Shown in pieces: positions 29,114 to 39,961 of a stretch of DNA of 64,000 bases (position 1 is the stretch's first letter; each line of letters starts with the position of its first letter). Under the pieces are notes generated by a model. That model worked only from the letters and a program-made list of their open reading frames with translations, ran no database searches and was not told the origin of the DNA. This DNA comes from Asterella californica (taxonomy: Eukaryota; Streptophyta; Marchantiopsida; Marchantiales; Aytoniaceae). A program made the translations under genes and the position numbers. The stretch covers positions 2,170,001 to 2,234,000 of the forward strand of contig JAYKYS010000005.1 of the NCBI GenBank assembly GCA_036924285.1, read 5' to 3'.

Positions 29114-30138
29114 TATCGCGACTCTTAGTCTCAAGATCAGACGTAGACGTGAACAATAGAACCTTAGCAGACTTGTGATAGGTTGTGAACATTGCGAGTA
29201 GAACTTAAGTACTTGACCGGAAAGTTGAAAACAGAAGAACCTTAAGTGGTTCTCTAGGCCAACGTTGAAAGATTGAGCTAGGAAGTAGGGGTCTATCTCA
29301 AGGAGACTCCAGACGGATGCTGAACTACGAGGGTAAGTCTAGAAACTGATCGAAATGCAAGATCAAAACATAGATATGAGACGTAAGTCTGAGACGTGGG
29401 ATCGAGACGTGGGTCAAGAGCAGACAGACGCTGGTCCAAACCACAAGGTTCTGGTGCTAGACCACAATTCCTCAGAAATATGTCACGTGTTGGAGCTCCA
29501 GCGATGTTTTGGGTCGTGGACGGCGCTCCACATAGGATCTCTAGGCGAGTAAGGTATCGTTGAAAAGGTCTCTATGAGAGCTTTCCAATGATATCAAGAA
29601 CTCTTCAACTGACATCGGAGCTGAGAATTATGATCGATCTCGTAATCAAGTTGTGGTATAACTTTTAAGGATCAAAGAGAAGGACGGGACTGTTGATCCT
29701 CAGAAGTATATATGAGGAGTGCTCGATGCTTGGGTGGGTCAAGACGAGTCACCCGACCCTAAAGTTTGATGGACAGACTCTGAGTAAGACTATAGAACGA
29801 GACGACGGATAAGATCACTGTTCAGGAGCTTAGACCCAGACAGACATCATAGGCGGTTGGACCGCTAGGTGTGTTGGAAGTACCGTTTAAGCCCCAAGTT
29901 AGATTGTGACTTGCTCATGTTTGAGATCGATCTAGTCGAATCTACGATCGGGACTTAAGGAATATTGAGCTTGAGAGTTAAAGAGACGGTCCGGCTCCAG
30001 TTCAGACCAAACAAGGTAAAGATAAATGGTGCATGAACGCTAATGTGTGATTGTGATGTGCAGATTAGCGTTGTGAGTTTCGTGACCTACTGAGCAAGAG
30101 CTTCGGTTGGTGCAACAAGGTAGTAGGTGTGCGAAAAG
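29114..30138 (+). repeat. 5' LTR of the decayed chromovirus
   Basis: Begins TATCGCGACTC (ancestral TG probably mutated to TA) and aligns with 56578 onward over most of its length, including the GTCTCAAGATC block. It ends just before the primer site. The exact 3' edge is not clear. Confidence 0.7.
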
Positions 30139-30151
30139 TGATATCAGAGCC
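30139..30151 (+). other. Primer binding site, tRNA-iMet type
   Basis: TGATATCAGAGCC differs by one G-to-A change from TGGTATCAGAGCC, the site widely used by plant Ty1 and chromovirus elements for initiator methionine tRNA. Confidence 0.75.
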
Positions 30152-30257
30152 GACGTTTCGATGAGCGAGAATTCAATGTAACGGCTGAAGGCTAGACGCT
30201 TGAGAAAATATGTGAAATATGAAGTGGATCAACATTTCTAAGTGAACGCTTGGAGCA

Positions 30258-31372
30258 ATGGCTGACGTGGGACAAAGTTCCAAGAGAAAGTCCAAGAAAC
30301 GAGTAGCGACTGGTACCAAAATCAGATCGACTCGAGGTAGCTCTGAGACGCAGTTAGAGGACGATAATCGACAACTTTTGCTTTAACGTCGAAGAAGTCC
30401 GATACCAATTGCAGCACCTATGCAACAAGATGGAGTATTGCTAGCAATGCCCAACGATTTAGGCGCGTGAAGTCAAGGAGCTTTGTATGCACAACTCATC
30501 AAGATGATGAAGATCATGCAAGAGGGCATGACCTCTAGGAATAAACGTATCATCGAGCTTGAGACATGATGATACGTCCTTAGCTTCGTCTACCAAGAAG
30601 CTTTGTAAGACAATTCTGTCGATCTCATTTTCAGGTATAGGATGGGCTTGCAAGGTTAAGGATTTCTTAACTGAGTTGGACCTATACTTTGAGGTACAAG
30701 AGGCTAAGAAGTCAGACAAAGTGGGAGCGACAGTTATGTTCCTAAAAGACATGCACTTCTCTGATGGACTGCATACAGAGACGAGCATACCTTGAGCATC
30801 TCGACGTTTGGTTGAAGGAGTTCAAGGAGTTGCTCACGAGACGATTCACTCTAGAGTATCAAAGGACTCGAGATGATGTCGAGTTAGTTAGGTTGAAGCA
30901 GACGGGGACCTTAAGTGCTTATGTATGTAAGTTCAGCGTTAAGTTGGATTTGTTTTCCAAGTGGACTGAAGAGACCAAGATATGTATATTTATTAGAGGA
31001 CTCAAGTTTAGCTCGGAGAAGGTTCTCTTTTGGATGCCAAAGTTATCTAAAGAGAGACATGTGCTAAACTTCTGAAACTAATGGAGTGGATTAAGGCGAC
31101 GAAGTCTAGCAACAGAAACTCTTTGAACCGTGCAACATGGACAATGTTCATAAGAAGAACAAGGACTTCAAGCAAAAGTGTGATGGAGTGAGAAGGATTG
31201 GAAGGACTCTTCTGTCTGGCAGCAAAGCGGCAAAAAATATGGTTGAAACCAAAGGGGCAAACACCTCAGAAAGGCCATGGTTATAAATTTACTTGCTACA
31301 ACTATGACAATGCGGGTCATATTGCTAAGGGGTGCACAAAGTCTAAGATTAGTAACTGTAGCATGAATGCGT
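30258..31372 (+). pseudogene. gag: Chromovirus gag, broken
   Basis: An ATG at 30258 opens MADVGQSSKRKSKKRV. Typical gag blocks follow in shifting frames: FLTELDLYFEVQEAKKSDKV (about 30664), WLKEFKELLTRRFTLEYQR (about 30810) and the chain ending near 31075. The zinc knuckle at about 31291 reads CYNYDNAGHIAKGC, with the second Cys changed to Tyr. Several in-frame stops follow the ATG, so the gene is dead. Confidence 0.75.
31369..31372. other. Target-site duplication GCGT, left copy
   Basis: GCGT precedes the solo LTR and is repeated at 33287-33290 directly after it. The bases on either side rejoin chromovirus gag to protease. Confidence 0.75.
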
Positions 31373-33286
31373 TATCGTGTCAGAATTTTGCGTGAAGGAT
31401 GTCTAGGAAAATGCGAGGTTCCTGGTTGTGGAGATGTAGTGTGCAGAATAGAGACAAGACAGAGAGAAACAACCACGAAAACGAACATCGCAATATATAT
31501 GAACTCCCAAAGTATACATACTGCCGGTTTTTCTCCCTAAGAACACAAAACTGAGAAACATACCAGAGCGGTCTGTAATTTTCTTCAAAACTCTCTAAAA
31601 CGAGTCCCTGAATCTCAACTCAAACCCGAAACTATCGAAGCGTAGCTCAAAGCAAGAGAAACATCTCTTTGCTAACAAAAAGAGCTGCACCAATATCACA
31701 CAATTCAAACGCAAGTCCAAACAACATCCATGTACAAGCCCTTAGCTAAAACTAGCTACCACAAGCTGTATACAACCAACTAGAACTCTAACGAATTCAA
31801 AAAGACAAAAACCGTAGCGAAGGAACCGAAAAAAACCTATCTGAGAAATTTCTCCTTTCGCCAAACGGTCTTCAGATGTCGATAAGGCCTTCCTTCCTGA
31901 CTATGTTGACCTCAAGAACTATTAGATATGACTCCAGACAGCAGAGATATCACCAATTTCTGGTCGCAGATGATCGAACTTTCAAAAACTCCTCCCTACG
32001 GCTTAAAACCGCGCACACCGTCCAAACGGATCGCTTGATCTGATATCCATCTTCTCTGGTAGATAAATCTAGCTACCCTGAACCCAACGGGACTCCAAAC
32101 AAGCCGTTTGGAGTTCCTCTCGCAAAACTACGCAAGAAATATGGTCACAGGATGTAAAAAATTGACGTAAATCGACTCCCTGCTGCTCAAACTCGCTCAC
32201 CACATCCAAACCAACAATCCAATCCACGTACCGTTTTCTCCTATGCGTAGGTGAAGACTCTCTGATCACGTATGCACCAAGACAAAAAACTGACGTAAGC
32301 GCTCTTGCGAGTCAATTTCACCAAGAACTCCTAAACCGCCCGTTGAAACTTCGTATCGTCTTCAATTTCCTGAAGAACTCGGCGTTCTAATCCCGATGGA
32401 TCCAAGGACAACAAGTTTGGACTCCCGGAACGGTCTCGGGATGACCGTTCCAACTCTCCTTCATAGGTCACTAAAGCTCCCTAAATTCCTTCTCTGCGTG
32501 TCAATTTCTCCCAGAACACATCCTCCTTGATCTGTCTCTTCACGAACCGTCTTAACCAATGTGTAGCATGCACAAATCTGAACCCAACGACGTCTTACAC
32601 GTTTGCATTGGACCTCCAAATCTCTGAACCATCTGCTGACAGGTGGTAGATGTAAGCTAGATAATGAGCAACCAGGCCTCTTACGTCCTTAGTATAGCGT
32701 TAGGAGTCGCAAATACCCAATCAGCAGTAGTAAGCTAAGGTCTAGCTTGATTTTCCTTTCTTTTGAGTCTTGTAATTTCTCCACTAGGCGTCCAAATGAA
32801 ATAGATGAAGTGCCCATGGAAAGTTGACAATGAACTCTACCCGTCGATGTAATGAAAGTGAGACCCGAAGTCGTGCAAAAAGCCCGTAAGCTGGGACTTA
32901 GCTTGCTTTTCTCATCTTTCGAGTCTCGTAACTTCTCCACTAGACGTCCAAATGAAGTAGACGAAGTGCCCATGAAGAGTTGACAAAGAGCTCTACCCGT
33001 CGATGTTATGAAAGTGAAGATCTGAAGTTGTGCAAAAAGCCTGTAAGTTGGAACCTAGCTTGCTTTTTTCATCTTACGAGTCTCGTAACTTCTCCACTAG
33101 GCGTCCAAACGAAGTAGACGAAGTGCCCATGGAAAGTTGACAAAGAGCTCTACCCATAGATGTAATGAAATTGAAGATTTGAAGTTGTGCAAAAAAGCTC
33201 ATTTTTTATCTTATGAGTGTCTTTGGAGCGATAACGATAAGTATCGAAAATAGATTTTCAGGTAAGAGCCGGTCCACGACACGACA
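31373..33286 (-). repeat. Solo LTR of the old family III-related type
   Basis: It begins TATCGTGTC and ends GACACGACA, which restores to a 9-base terminal inverted repeat if the first TA was TG. It matches 60611-62229, which is the 5' LTR of the minus-strand element there, so this one is also minus-oriented. No internal sequence accompanies it. It has a 4-bp duplication GCGT. At 1914 bp it is longer than its relative because of internal tandem repeats. Confidence 0.8.
32715..33190. repeat. 157-bp tandem repeats in the solo LTR
   Basis: Three copies. CGTCCAAA starts at 32789, 32945 and 33102, so the periods are 156 and 157. The related LTR at 60611-62229 holds only one copy (about 61985-62150), which accounts for most of the length difference between the two LTRs. 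Confidence 0.75.
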
Positions 33287-33290
33287 GCGT

Positions 33291-34363
33291 TTGTTGCAAA
33301 GGAATTGTTGGAGGACCAAGTGACTATGACTTTAAGAACCACAAAGAAGACTATAGGACTGATGTTTCTTCAAGCAAAAGTTGCTAACCGTGATGTTACC
33401 TTCCTTGTGGACACATGAACGACCCATTCGTTCATAAGTCCGTAGTTGGTGAAGAAGTTGGGCTTGTCCACCTCCAAGGCAGACAAGCATATTCATATAC
33501 GCTTTGTCAAGGGCAAGACTTACCAAACTTCTGAAGTAGTCTTGGAAGTACGATTGTCGGTGGGAAGTTAGAGTTCACAAAGAATTTCACTGTGTGGGAG
33601 ATGGATGACATCCATGCAGTTTTGAGAAACACTTGGATAAGTTCGAAGCGGAACTCAAGCGAAAAGCTTTGAGGTTGAGCGTCAAAGCTAAAAGGCGGAA
33701 GCTGGGAGTGAGGCTGATCTGAGAGGTGCAGAAAATAGAGTTTAAGGTGAATTTGATCAAAGACAAACAGATGAATTTCAACGACAGAGTCATGTGTTTG
33801 ATGTGGGTTGTAAATTTGATGACGGGTGATGGACAAGAAGAAATATCAAGAGACGTGACTAAACTTCCAAAGGTGCTTCGTGAAGTGATTAAGGAGTTTG
33901 AGGATGTCTGACCGATGAGTTATCTGTTGAATTATCTCCACGAGGGGTGGTGGACCACAAGATCGAGGTCTTACTAGGGTCAGAACCACCCTCTAAGGCT
34001 CCTTACTGAGTCAATCAGGAAGAACTCCTTGAGTTGAAAAGACAACTCGGCGAGCTATTGGTGCAACTATTGGCGAGATATATTCAAACCAACAAGTCAC
34101 CTTAAGGAGCCTCAATTCTTTTTGCAAAGAAGAAGGATGAGAAGTTACGACTCTACTTAGATTATCGTACCTCAATGAGATGACGGTGAAGAATAATTAT
34201 CTCTTGCCAAGGATAGATGATCTGTTTGATAGATTAGCATGCACGAAGTACTTCAACAAGATAGACTTGAAGTCATGATATTACAAGATCCAGATAGCTG
34301 ACCTAGATGTTGAGAAGAACGCTTGTCGAACCAGATACGGATCGTTTGACTTTGTAGTTGTAA
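33291..34363 (+). pseudogene. pro-pol: Chromovirus protease and start of RT, broken
   Basis: Protease near 33400: VTFLVDT, then a TGA in place of the active-site Gly codon, then TTHSFIS, matching the DTGATHSF pattern. RT follows with [20 protein letters not shown] (34110-34170), a decayed [17 protein letters not shown] stretch and ARSTSTR..RYGSFDFVV-type sequence. The frame is broken repeatedly. It ends at 34363, inside the region where MPFGL would follow, at the edge of the giant-LTR fragment. Confidence 0.75.
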
Positions 34364-34619
34364 TGTCTTAGGATTTCTCCTTTACACCATTATAGCATAA
34401 AAGATTTTGTTCTCCAAGAAGATTTACACTAGTTACACTATTCTGAGCTCTAAGGTCTGTCTAAACCCACAAACACACTAGTTTTGTCCAAAAGTTCTTT
34501 CTAACCCACACAATCACGTAACTTCCAGACTCTACAAAAGATGCTCTGGAATGTAACACACGACTACTACTTCAAATAGCACAAATATACACTAAAACAC
34601 TATCACTGCTAAGTAGCTG

Positions 34620-37232
34620 TCAATTACTACTCCACACAACAAACTCCTACAGAGAGGATGTTGCGCTTCTCACGAGTGACCTTGTACCCACTCGACTCAA
34701 GTTTAAAGTTTGCTACGATCCAAGGATATGTATAAGTTGCAGAGGCTTGTGTTACAAACAGATCTTTTCGTGCTCTAACTGAAATACTCAACTCTGTACT
34801 ATCTAACTGCAAGTAACTCTAAATCACTGGAAGCATGACTTGACAGCTTTCCTGTGACGCTAGCTACCCATCAGTTTGACCGCCACAACTCTATTTCATA
34901 CAGCCGAAAGATACTATAAGACCGCTAATACAACTTGTTGCACACCATGGTCTCCTAAGCATCCCAGCAAGGTAAGGCATGCATGCTTCAAGGCACTTAT
35001 TCAGATCACAACATAGCACCAATGATGGCGGTACATGACAGCTTCGAGAATCCAAACAACGGCTTATGACTCATAACGACTCCATTTTCCTTCACCGCCA
35101 GGAGCTGAATCAGTCCCACACCTTCATAATGTCGAGTTATATGCAGGCATGGTAGTTTCAGCAACAAACTCGTCCCCAATTGCTCGAAATGAACCAAGAG
35201 ATCACAATAGAAGTGATCAAATATCAGAACGTGCTAATAACAGAAGCTTTTCCGAACTTTGAGACCTCAGTCCTCCCAAACCAGTCGATCAATGATGATC
35301 AAACTTCACAAGAAGTTGTATTGGTCCCTTCACTATCACCCTGACAATTTTCAAGTCGAAACCTCAACTCAACTCTCAGATATGGATCAAACCGTAATCT
35401 GTGTTAACTTAAGAGCTTTACAGACCCAAGTACATTTGATCCAAGACCCTAAACAAACTACTCGATCATTTGAGATGAAATATAGATGAGATATCTTACT
35501 GAGAAGACATCCCTCGATCCTGAAAAGTTTCAATCAGAAACTCGACCTAGAACTACAGCAATAGCAATTTTTCCATGACTGTCACAGTCTGCATTATCTG
35601 TCTCATCACGCCTAATAACAAAAGCTTCTCTCTACTTTGAGACCTCAGTCCTCCCAAACCAGTTGATCAATGATGATCAAAATTCATAAGAAGTTGTATT
35701 GGACCGTTCACTATCACCCTGAACAATTCTCATGTCGAAACCTAAACCCAACTCTCAGATATGGATCAAATCGTAATCTGTGCTAACTTCAGAGCTTTAC
35801 AGATCCAAGTACATTTGATCCAAGACCCTGAACAAACTACTCGATCATTTGAGATGAAACTTCCCAGATATCTTGCTGATAAGACATCTCTCGATCCTAG
35901 AAAGTTTCACTCAGAAACTCGAGCAATAGCAATTTCTCCATGACTGTCACAGTTCGCATCATCCGTCTCATCACATCTGCACCTTTAACTTCAATCGGTC
36001 GATTGACAATCCAAAACGACCAAGAATACACAAAAACGGATATCAAAACGACCAGCTCGTCGTCAGCTCTCCAACCCAATCGATAGCTCCTCAAAGCTCT
36101 TCACGAATCTCTCAGAACAACCCCAAACGTAGCAGTGGGTATGAATTTCACCCCTCCATTCAATTGATCATAACGCCCTCATCCTTCCATGAAATCGATC
36201 GATTCTTCAGCCCAGATTGTAATCCCGGTCGAGAGCTTTCTAACCATACTCTTCTTTGCGCGAATGGCTCTCCTAACCTTCCCAGAACCACAGAAAACAT
36301 CGCAAGGATCAGCTTGAACATCATTGGTCCAAAAGTAGACCAATGAGAGCAAAAAGAGCTTTACTTTTGTCTTTTCTTCACTCAACTTTTTCCGCTAGAA
36401 CGAATTTTACACCCAAGGATACACAAGACATGAACGAATCTAGAAGAAATCAGAAAATCCCTAAGACATATCGAAGGATTCTCTGCTCAACCAGAATGGA
36501 ACAATTGAGTCGTCGACTAATATAGAATCAATAAAAAAGTAAGACAAAAGAAAACGGCAAAGCTTCACTCGATTGAAATATTCTTCCCCGAAGTTTCTCA
36601 CGATCCATGCCTCATGGTTGATCTTTGGTCTGCAATGACATCGGATATCGACCTAGAGGTTGAAAGAAACGTTCGCTTGATAGTTGAGATCCATTCTTCG
36701 TCACAACAAGATGTACACCATCAAATTCCAAGTCTCTCCGTATGTAACAATCGGAAGGATCATCGAAAGCTGTAAGTCCATCACCCTTCTCATGAACTCG
36801 TCACCACATACGCAACTAATCATTGTCGAAAATGATTGCGGTGGATGCAATGATGCTTGATGTGAAATGGATTCGAGAAAAGAAGATATGGAGCTTGCAA
36901 CAAACCTCCGTCCATAACCACCACTTCCCGTAGTTCTTCACTCCTCCATGTAGACACCGAGAACTCTCACGAATCACCTGCTAAGATAGAATGTCTTATG
37001 AACCCTCGACCCACCATTTTATACTCAAATGCGACAACAAGGACCACTGAAGTGAACGCGCACAGATTGATGACTTAGCACGTTTCTCTACTGTGCGATT
37101 ACTTACACAGATAATCGCGACCGTGGCATCCATCACACCGTTCACCAAGTTATGCGATAAGGTTCATGAAACGTAGAAAAGAAGCACAACCTAAGTTCAA
37201 CGAGTATTTCATACAAGAGCCGAACCAAAACA
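34620..37232 (-). repeat. LTR-like block, probably related to family III LTRs
   Basis: Non-coding. Around 36160-36350 it resembles the reverse complement of the family III LTR (shared CAATTGATCATAAC, AAATCGATCGA and ACCAATG blocks in the same order). The right edge, CCAAAACACGACAC, recalls the start of the solo LTR type. The left edge is not defined. No ORF here is credible. Confidence 0.4.
35230..35965. repeat. 378-bp direct tandem duplication
   Basis: Two imperfect copies. GAGACCTCAGTCCTCCCAAACC occurs at 35261 and 35639, and the match extends from about GCTAATAACAGAAGC to GTCACAG...CTCATCAC. The apparent small ORFs at 35259 and 35761 are the same sequence read twice. Confidence 0.8.
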
Positions 37233-37235
37233 CGA

Positions 37236-38090
37236 CACCGCTGTTTTTTTCTCTTTGGCAGCCTTGGCTTCTGCAGCTTCTCGCTGGGCACTCCAAGTCT
37301 TCTTCTCGACCACCATGTCAGTTAATTTGTCCCTGATCCTCAAGACTTCCTGCTCCTTTTGTTGAAGTCGCATCTGCAACTCCTAGTGGGTCTTTCAGAA
37401 TTGAGCAATCTCCTTAGCAGCAGAAGCAGAAGCTTCTGTTTTATATTTGTTTGCTAACCTCTCAGTAGTGCGGAGGTTGGTTTCCAGAGCTTCCACCCTC
37501 TATGTATGAGCTTCTTCATGTTGGATCAAGTTCCAAAGATCAAATCTTGGGTTCTTGGCTTTTCCACCATCTCCATGGCTGGCTGGATCTCGGTCCTGAA
37601 GAAGACACTGAACTCTTCCAATCTTCTCCAAGCGGAAGTCAGGTTCATGCCGACATATTGATCCTCGAGAGCTTCTCTGTCTTCCTGTGGTTCCTCTATC
37701 TCTTCCACCATGGTTGTTCTCCCTTTATATGCTTGAGAAGACGTCACTCGCAATATCCTCCTTGGTGAGAGGTCTTCTTTCACAACAGAGACAAGATGCA
37801 TGTCTTCTTGACGTTCTACCTTCCTTTCTACATAGTCATCTGTTGCAATTGAGACGTCCACCCAGTTTCTATCTTTTGGAATCTTCGGAAGACTCCATGG
37901 GAACTTAGGAATCGATTTTCTGATAGACCGAGTGTCGGAGGTGTCTTCCTGAGACTCTGACTCAGATCACTCAGATCCGAAATGGATGGCGAGATAAGAA
38001 GTGCTTGTCCTTAGAACACTCTTAGGTCCCATCCTCCTCGGTGACGACGAGTCTTTTGTGTCGCTGGAATCATCTGTCTGGTTTGTGATC
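37236..38090 (-). pseudogene. L2 coiled-coil fragment, third copy
   Basis: The frame 37861-37526 carries LRVTSSQAYKG and MNLTSAWRRLEEFSVFFRTE, clearly the L2 conserved block. Further coiled-coil sequence lies leftwards to 37240 in broken frames. It shows that L2 is present in at least three family copies, including an old one. Confidence 0.65.
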
Positions 38091-38285
38091 TGTAGTGTCT
38101 CAGGATTTCTCTTTTAGCCCATTGTAGCATAAAATATTTTGTTCTGCAAGAAGATTTACACTAGTTACGCTACTCTAAGTTCTAAGATCTGTCCAAACTC
38201 ACAAACGACTGGGTTTTGTCAGAAATCTCTTCTTCTCACAAAAAAACCACACGGCTTCAACTCAAAATATCATACAAATACCCAT

Positions 38286-38602
38286 CGAGAGATCCGCGAA
38301 GACGAAGTCATTGATGGATTGGACAAGAAAAGACGCACAGATAAGTTGGACCAAGGAGGTAGATGATGCGTTTTGAACGATCAAATCTATTTTGTCAAAG
38401 GGGTTAGTTTTGAAGCTGCTGGAGTTTGACAAATCATTCGAGGTGCACATGAATGCGAGATGACTATGCGACTGACAGAGTGTTGGTGCAGGATGAAAAA
38501 CATGTAGCATACGAAAGCAAGAAGTTATTTGGGACAGAAAATTGATGACCTACTCACGAGAAGGAACTGTTTGCAGTGGTTCATTGCTTGAGGAAATGAC
38601 GG
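38286..38602 (+). pseudogene. pol: Chromovirus RT end and RNase H start
   Basis: Decayed frames give LLEFDKSFEVHMNA, RVLVQDEKHVAYESKKL and HEKELFAVVHCLRK, the standard chromovirus RNase H opening. The sequence stops at 38602, where the family III tandem begins, and resumes at 54368 (or 54372 after the duplicated ACGG) with RYYLDFTK-like sequence, so the insertion point is exact. Confidence 0.75.
38599..38602. other. Target-site duplication ACGG, left copy
   Basis: ACGG precedes the first LTR and is repeated at 54368-54371 after the third LTR. It therefore flanks the whole two-element array, not each element. Confidence 0.85.
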
Positions 38603-39885
38603 TGTCGCGCTACTTGGTGGCTACATGTTATATTTCTACTCCGACGCTTGAGTTTAGTAGTTCTAGAAGTTAGCTTATATTACTTCTAGTCGTTTATATA
38701 TATGTTTGACACCTTTGCATACGGTGTTAACACTATTTTGAGTCTTAGTAGGTTGATTACCATGTTGATAGGACTTAAGCTCATGGGTTGTATTTGCGTG
38801 TCGCCCATGCACGCTTTCTAGCTGATTTAAGTTATTTTTCGGGGCTACGTGTCATTTTAAGTAATTTAAGTTTTACGCTGACACTCTAGGGGGCTTGACG
38901 TGGTAGCCTATGAGTAAAACTAAGTTGCCACGTGGTTTATGGTACTAAAGGACAACCAAGTGGAGCTATGAACTCCCATTGGTCTGTTTTTGTCTTTTGT
39001 TAAACTCTAAATTTAGAAACAGAGCTCTAGAGTGGAGTTCGAGCATTTGGTGAGGGATTTTCGAAATCTGAGAGCACAGGGAGAGAGGGCTCGTCATGCC
39101 AAGCACTTCCAGTGAAAATTTCGATCGATTTGAGTCAATAAAGACGGAGTTATGAGCAATTGAAGTTCGGATTGTGCTAGAATTGAATCACTTTTGTTGG
39201 ATTTAGGGTTTTCAGTGTCACTCGCAGCAGATTTGAGGAAATTGCTTCAAAACTTCGAGGTTGTGTTCTCCGCCAGCAGGGCTACGATTTCACAAAAAGT
39301 TTCATATCGATTGAGCAACTGAGTAATTCAGGGCGGCCGCTGAAGCTGAGGGGGTCTGAAAAGCTCTTAATCTAGAGCAGCGACTTCAGAGGAGGAGATC
39401 TGCAGTTCTGTGTTCATTCAGGAGTCCCAACTTCACAGGGATGTTCAGCACCCTGTAGACTGCAAATCCTGTAAGAAACTTCGAAATTGATCGAGCCAAA
39501 CTCCTGTTATAGGTTGAAATAGCCAGCTAGGTACCAGAAATTGCCGTAGTTTTTTTGCTCAAAACTTTTCTGTTCATATCTCCGTGTCAGAATTTGATCT
39601 CAGGCTGAAATTTCGTCTGTGAGTTCAGTAGTACCTCATTTGCATGTAGGGGAAGTTTAGAGGTCTAAACCTTCATAGTTTTCTTCTCCGTGAGTGTCAA
39701 AGTTCGTCGCCGGATCCTATTACTGCCAGCTAGACCTGAATTTCGCCTTCTGGGTATATTACTAGATCTTACACATCTGTGTGAGTGTTTATAGCCCCTG
39801 TTGTAACCTGAAAGCCAACCTCTTGAGTGAACAACCACAGCCAGAAGCCCGGCGCTTTCCTAGGTAGACGGATTACACTCCGACA
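38603..39885 (+). repeat. Family III LTR 1 (outer left)
   Basis: 1283 bp. An inverted repeat CTAGAAGT/ACTTCTAG (38663-38670 and 38682-38689) precedes TATATATA at 38695-38702. There is a G-box CCACGTGG at 38928-38935 and an AATAAA at 39138-39143. Variant bases: T at 38618, G at 38798, C at 39253, T at 39684, T at 39707. Confidence 0.9.
38928..38935. promoter_or_regulatory. G-box CCACGTGG in the family III LTR
   Basis: A palindromic CCACGTGG, the core bound by plant bZIP and bHLH factors, about 325 bases into the LTR. Also present in LTR 2 and LTR 3 at the same offset. The function here is inferred from the motif only. Confidence 0.4.
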
Positions 39886-39896
39886 TACTCTCTTTT

Positions 39897-39913
39897 TGGT
39901 GAACTCGACGTGA
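39897..39913 (+). other. Primer binding site of family III, copy 1
   Basis: TGGTGAACTCGACGTGA, eleven bases after the LTR end and followed by AAAC. The old relative has TGGTGGACTCAACGTGA in the same place (60607-60591, minus strand). The tRNA is not identified. Copy 2 has the same site at 47138-47154. Confidence 0.65.
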
Positions 39914-39961
39914 AACACCTAGGGTGGGAGTTTTCTTGAGAGTGTTACAGGATCAGATATC

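Larger units (their letters stand above)
34364..38285. repeat. Scrambled giant-LTR fragments inserted in the chromovirus RT
   Basis: 34364-34600 and 38098-38285 both match the PBS-proximal end of the giant LTR (around 2865-3060 and 20735-20950). 37236-38090 matches its L2 coding part on the minus strand. About 34620-37232 is a different, LTR-like block. The missing middle of the chromovirus RT suggests the insertion was accompanied by a deletion. No target duplication could be identified. Confidence 0.6.

Noticed and set aside
35259..35943. Two similar small plus-strand ORFs
   Set aside because: Both come from the 378-bp direct duplication and have no coding features.
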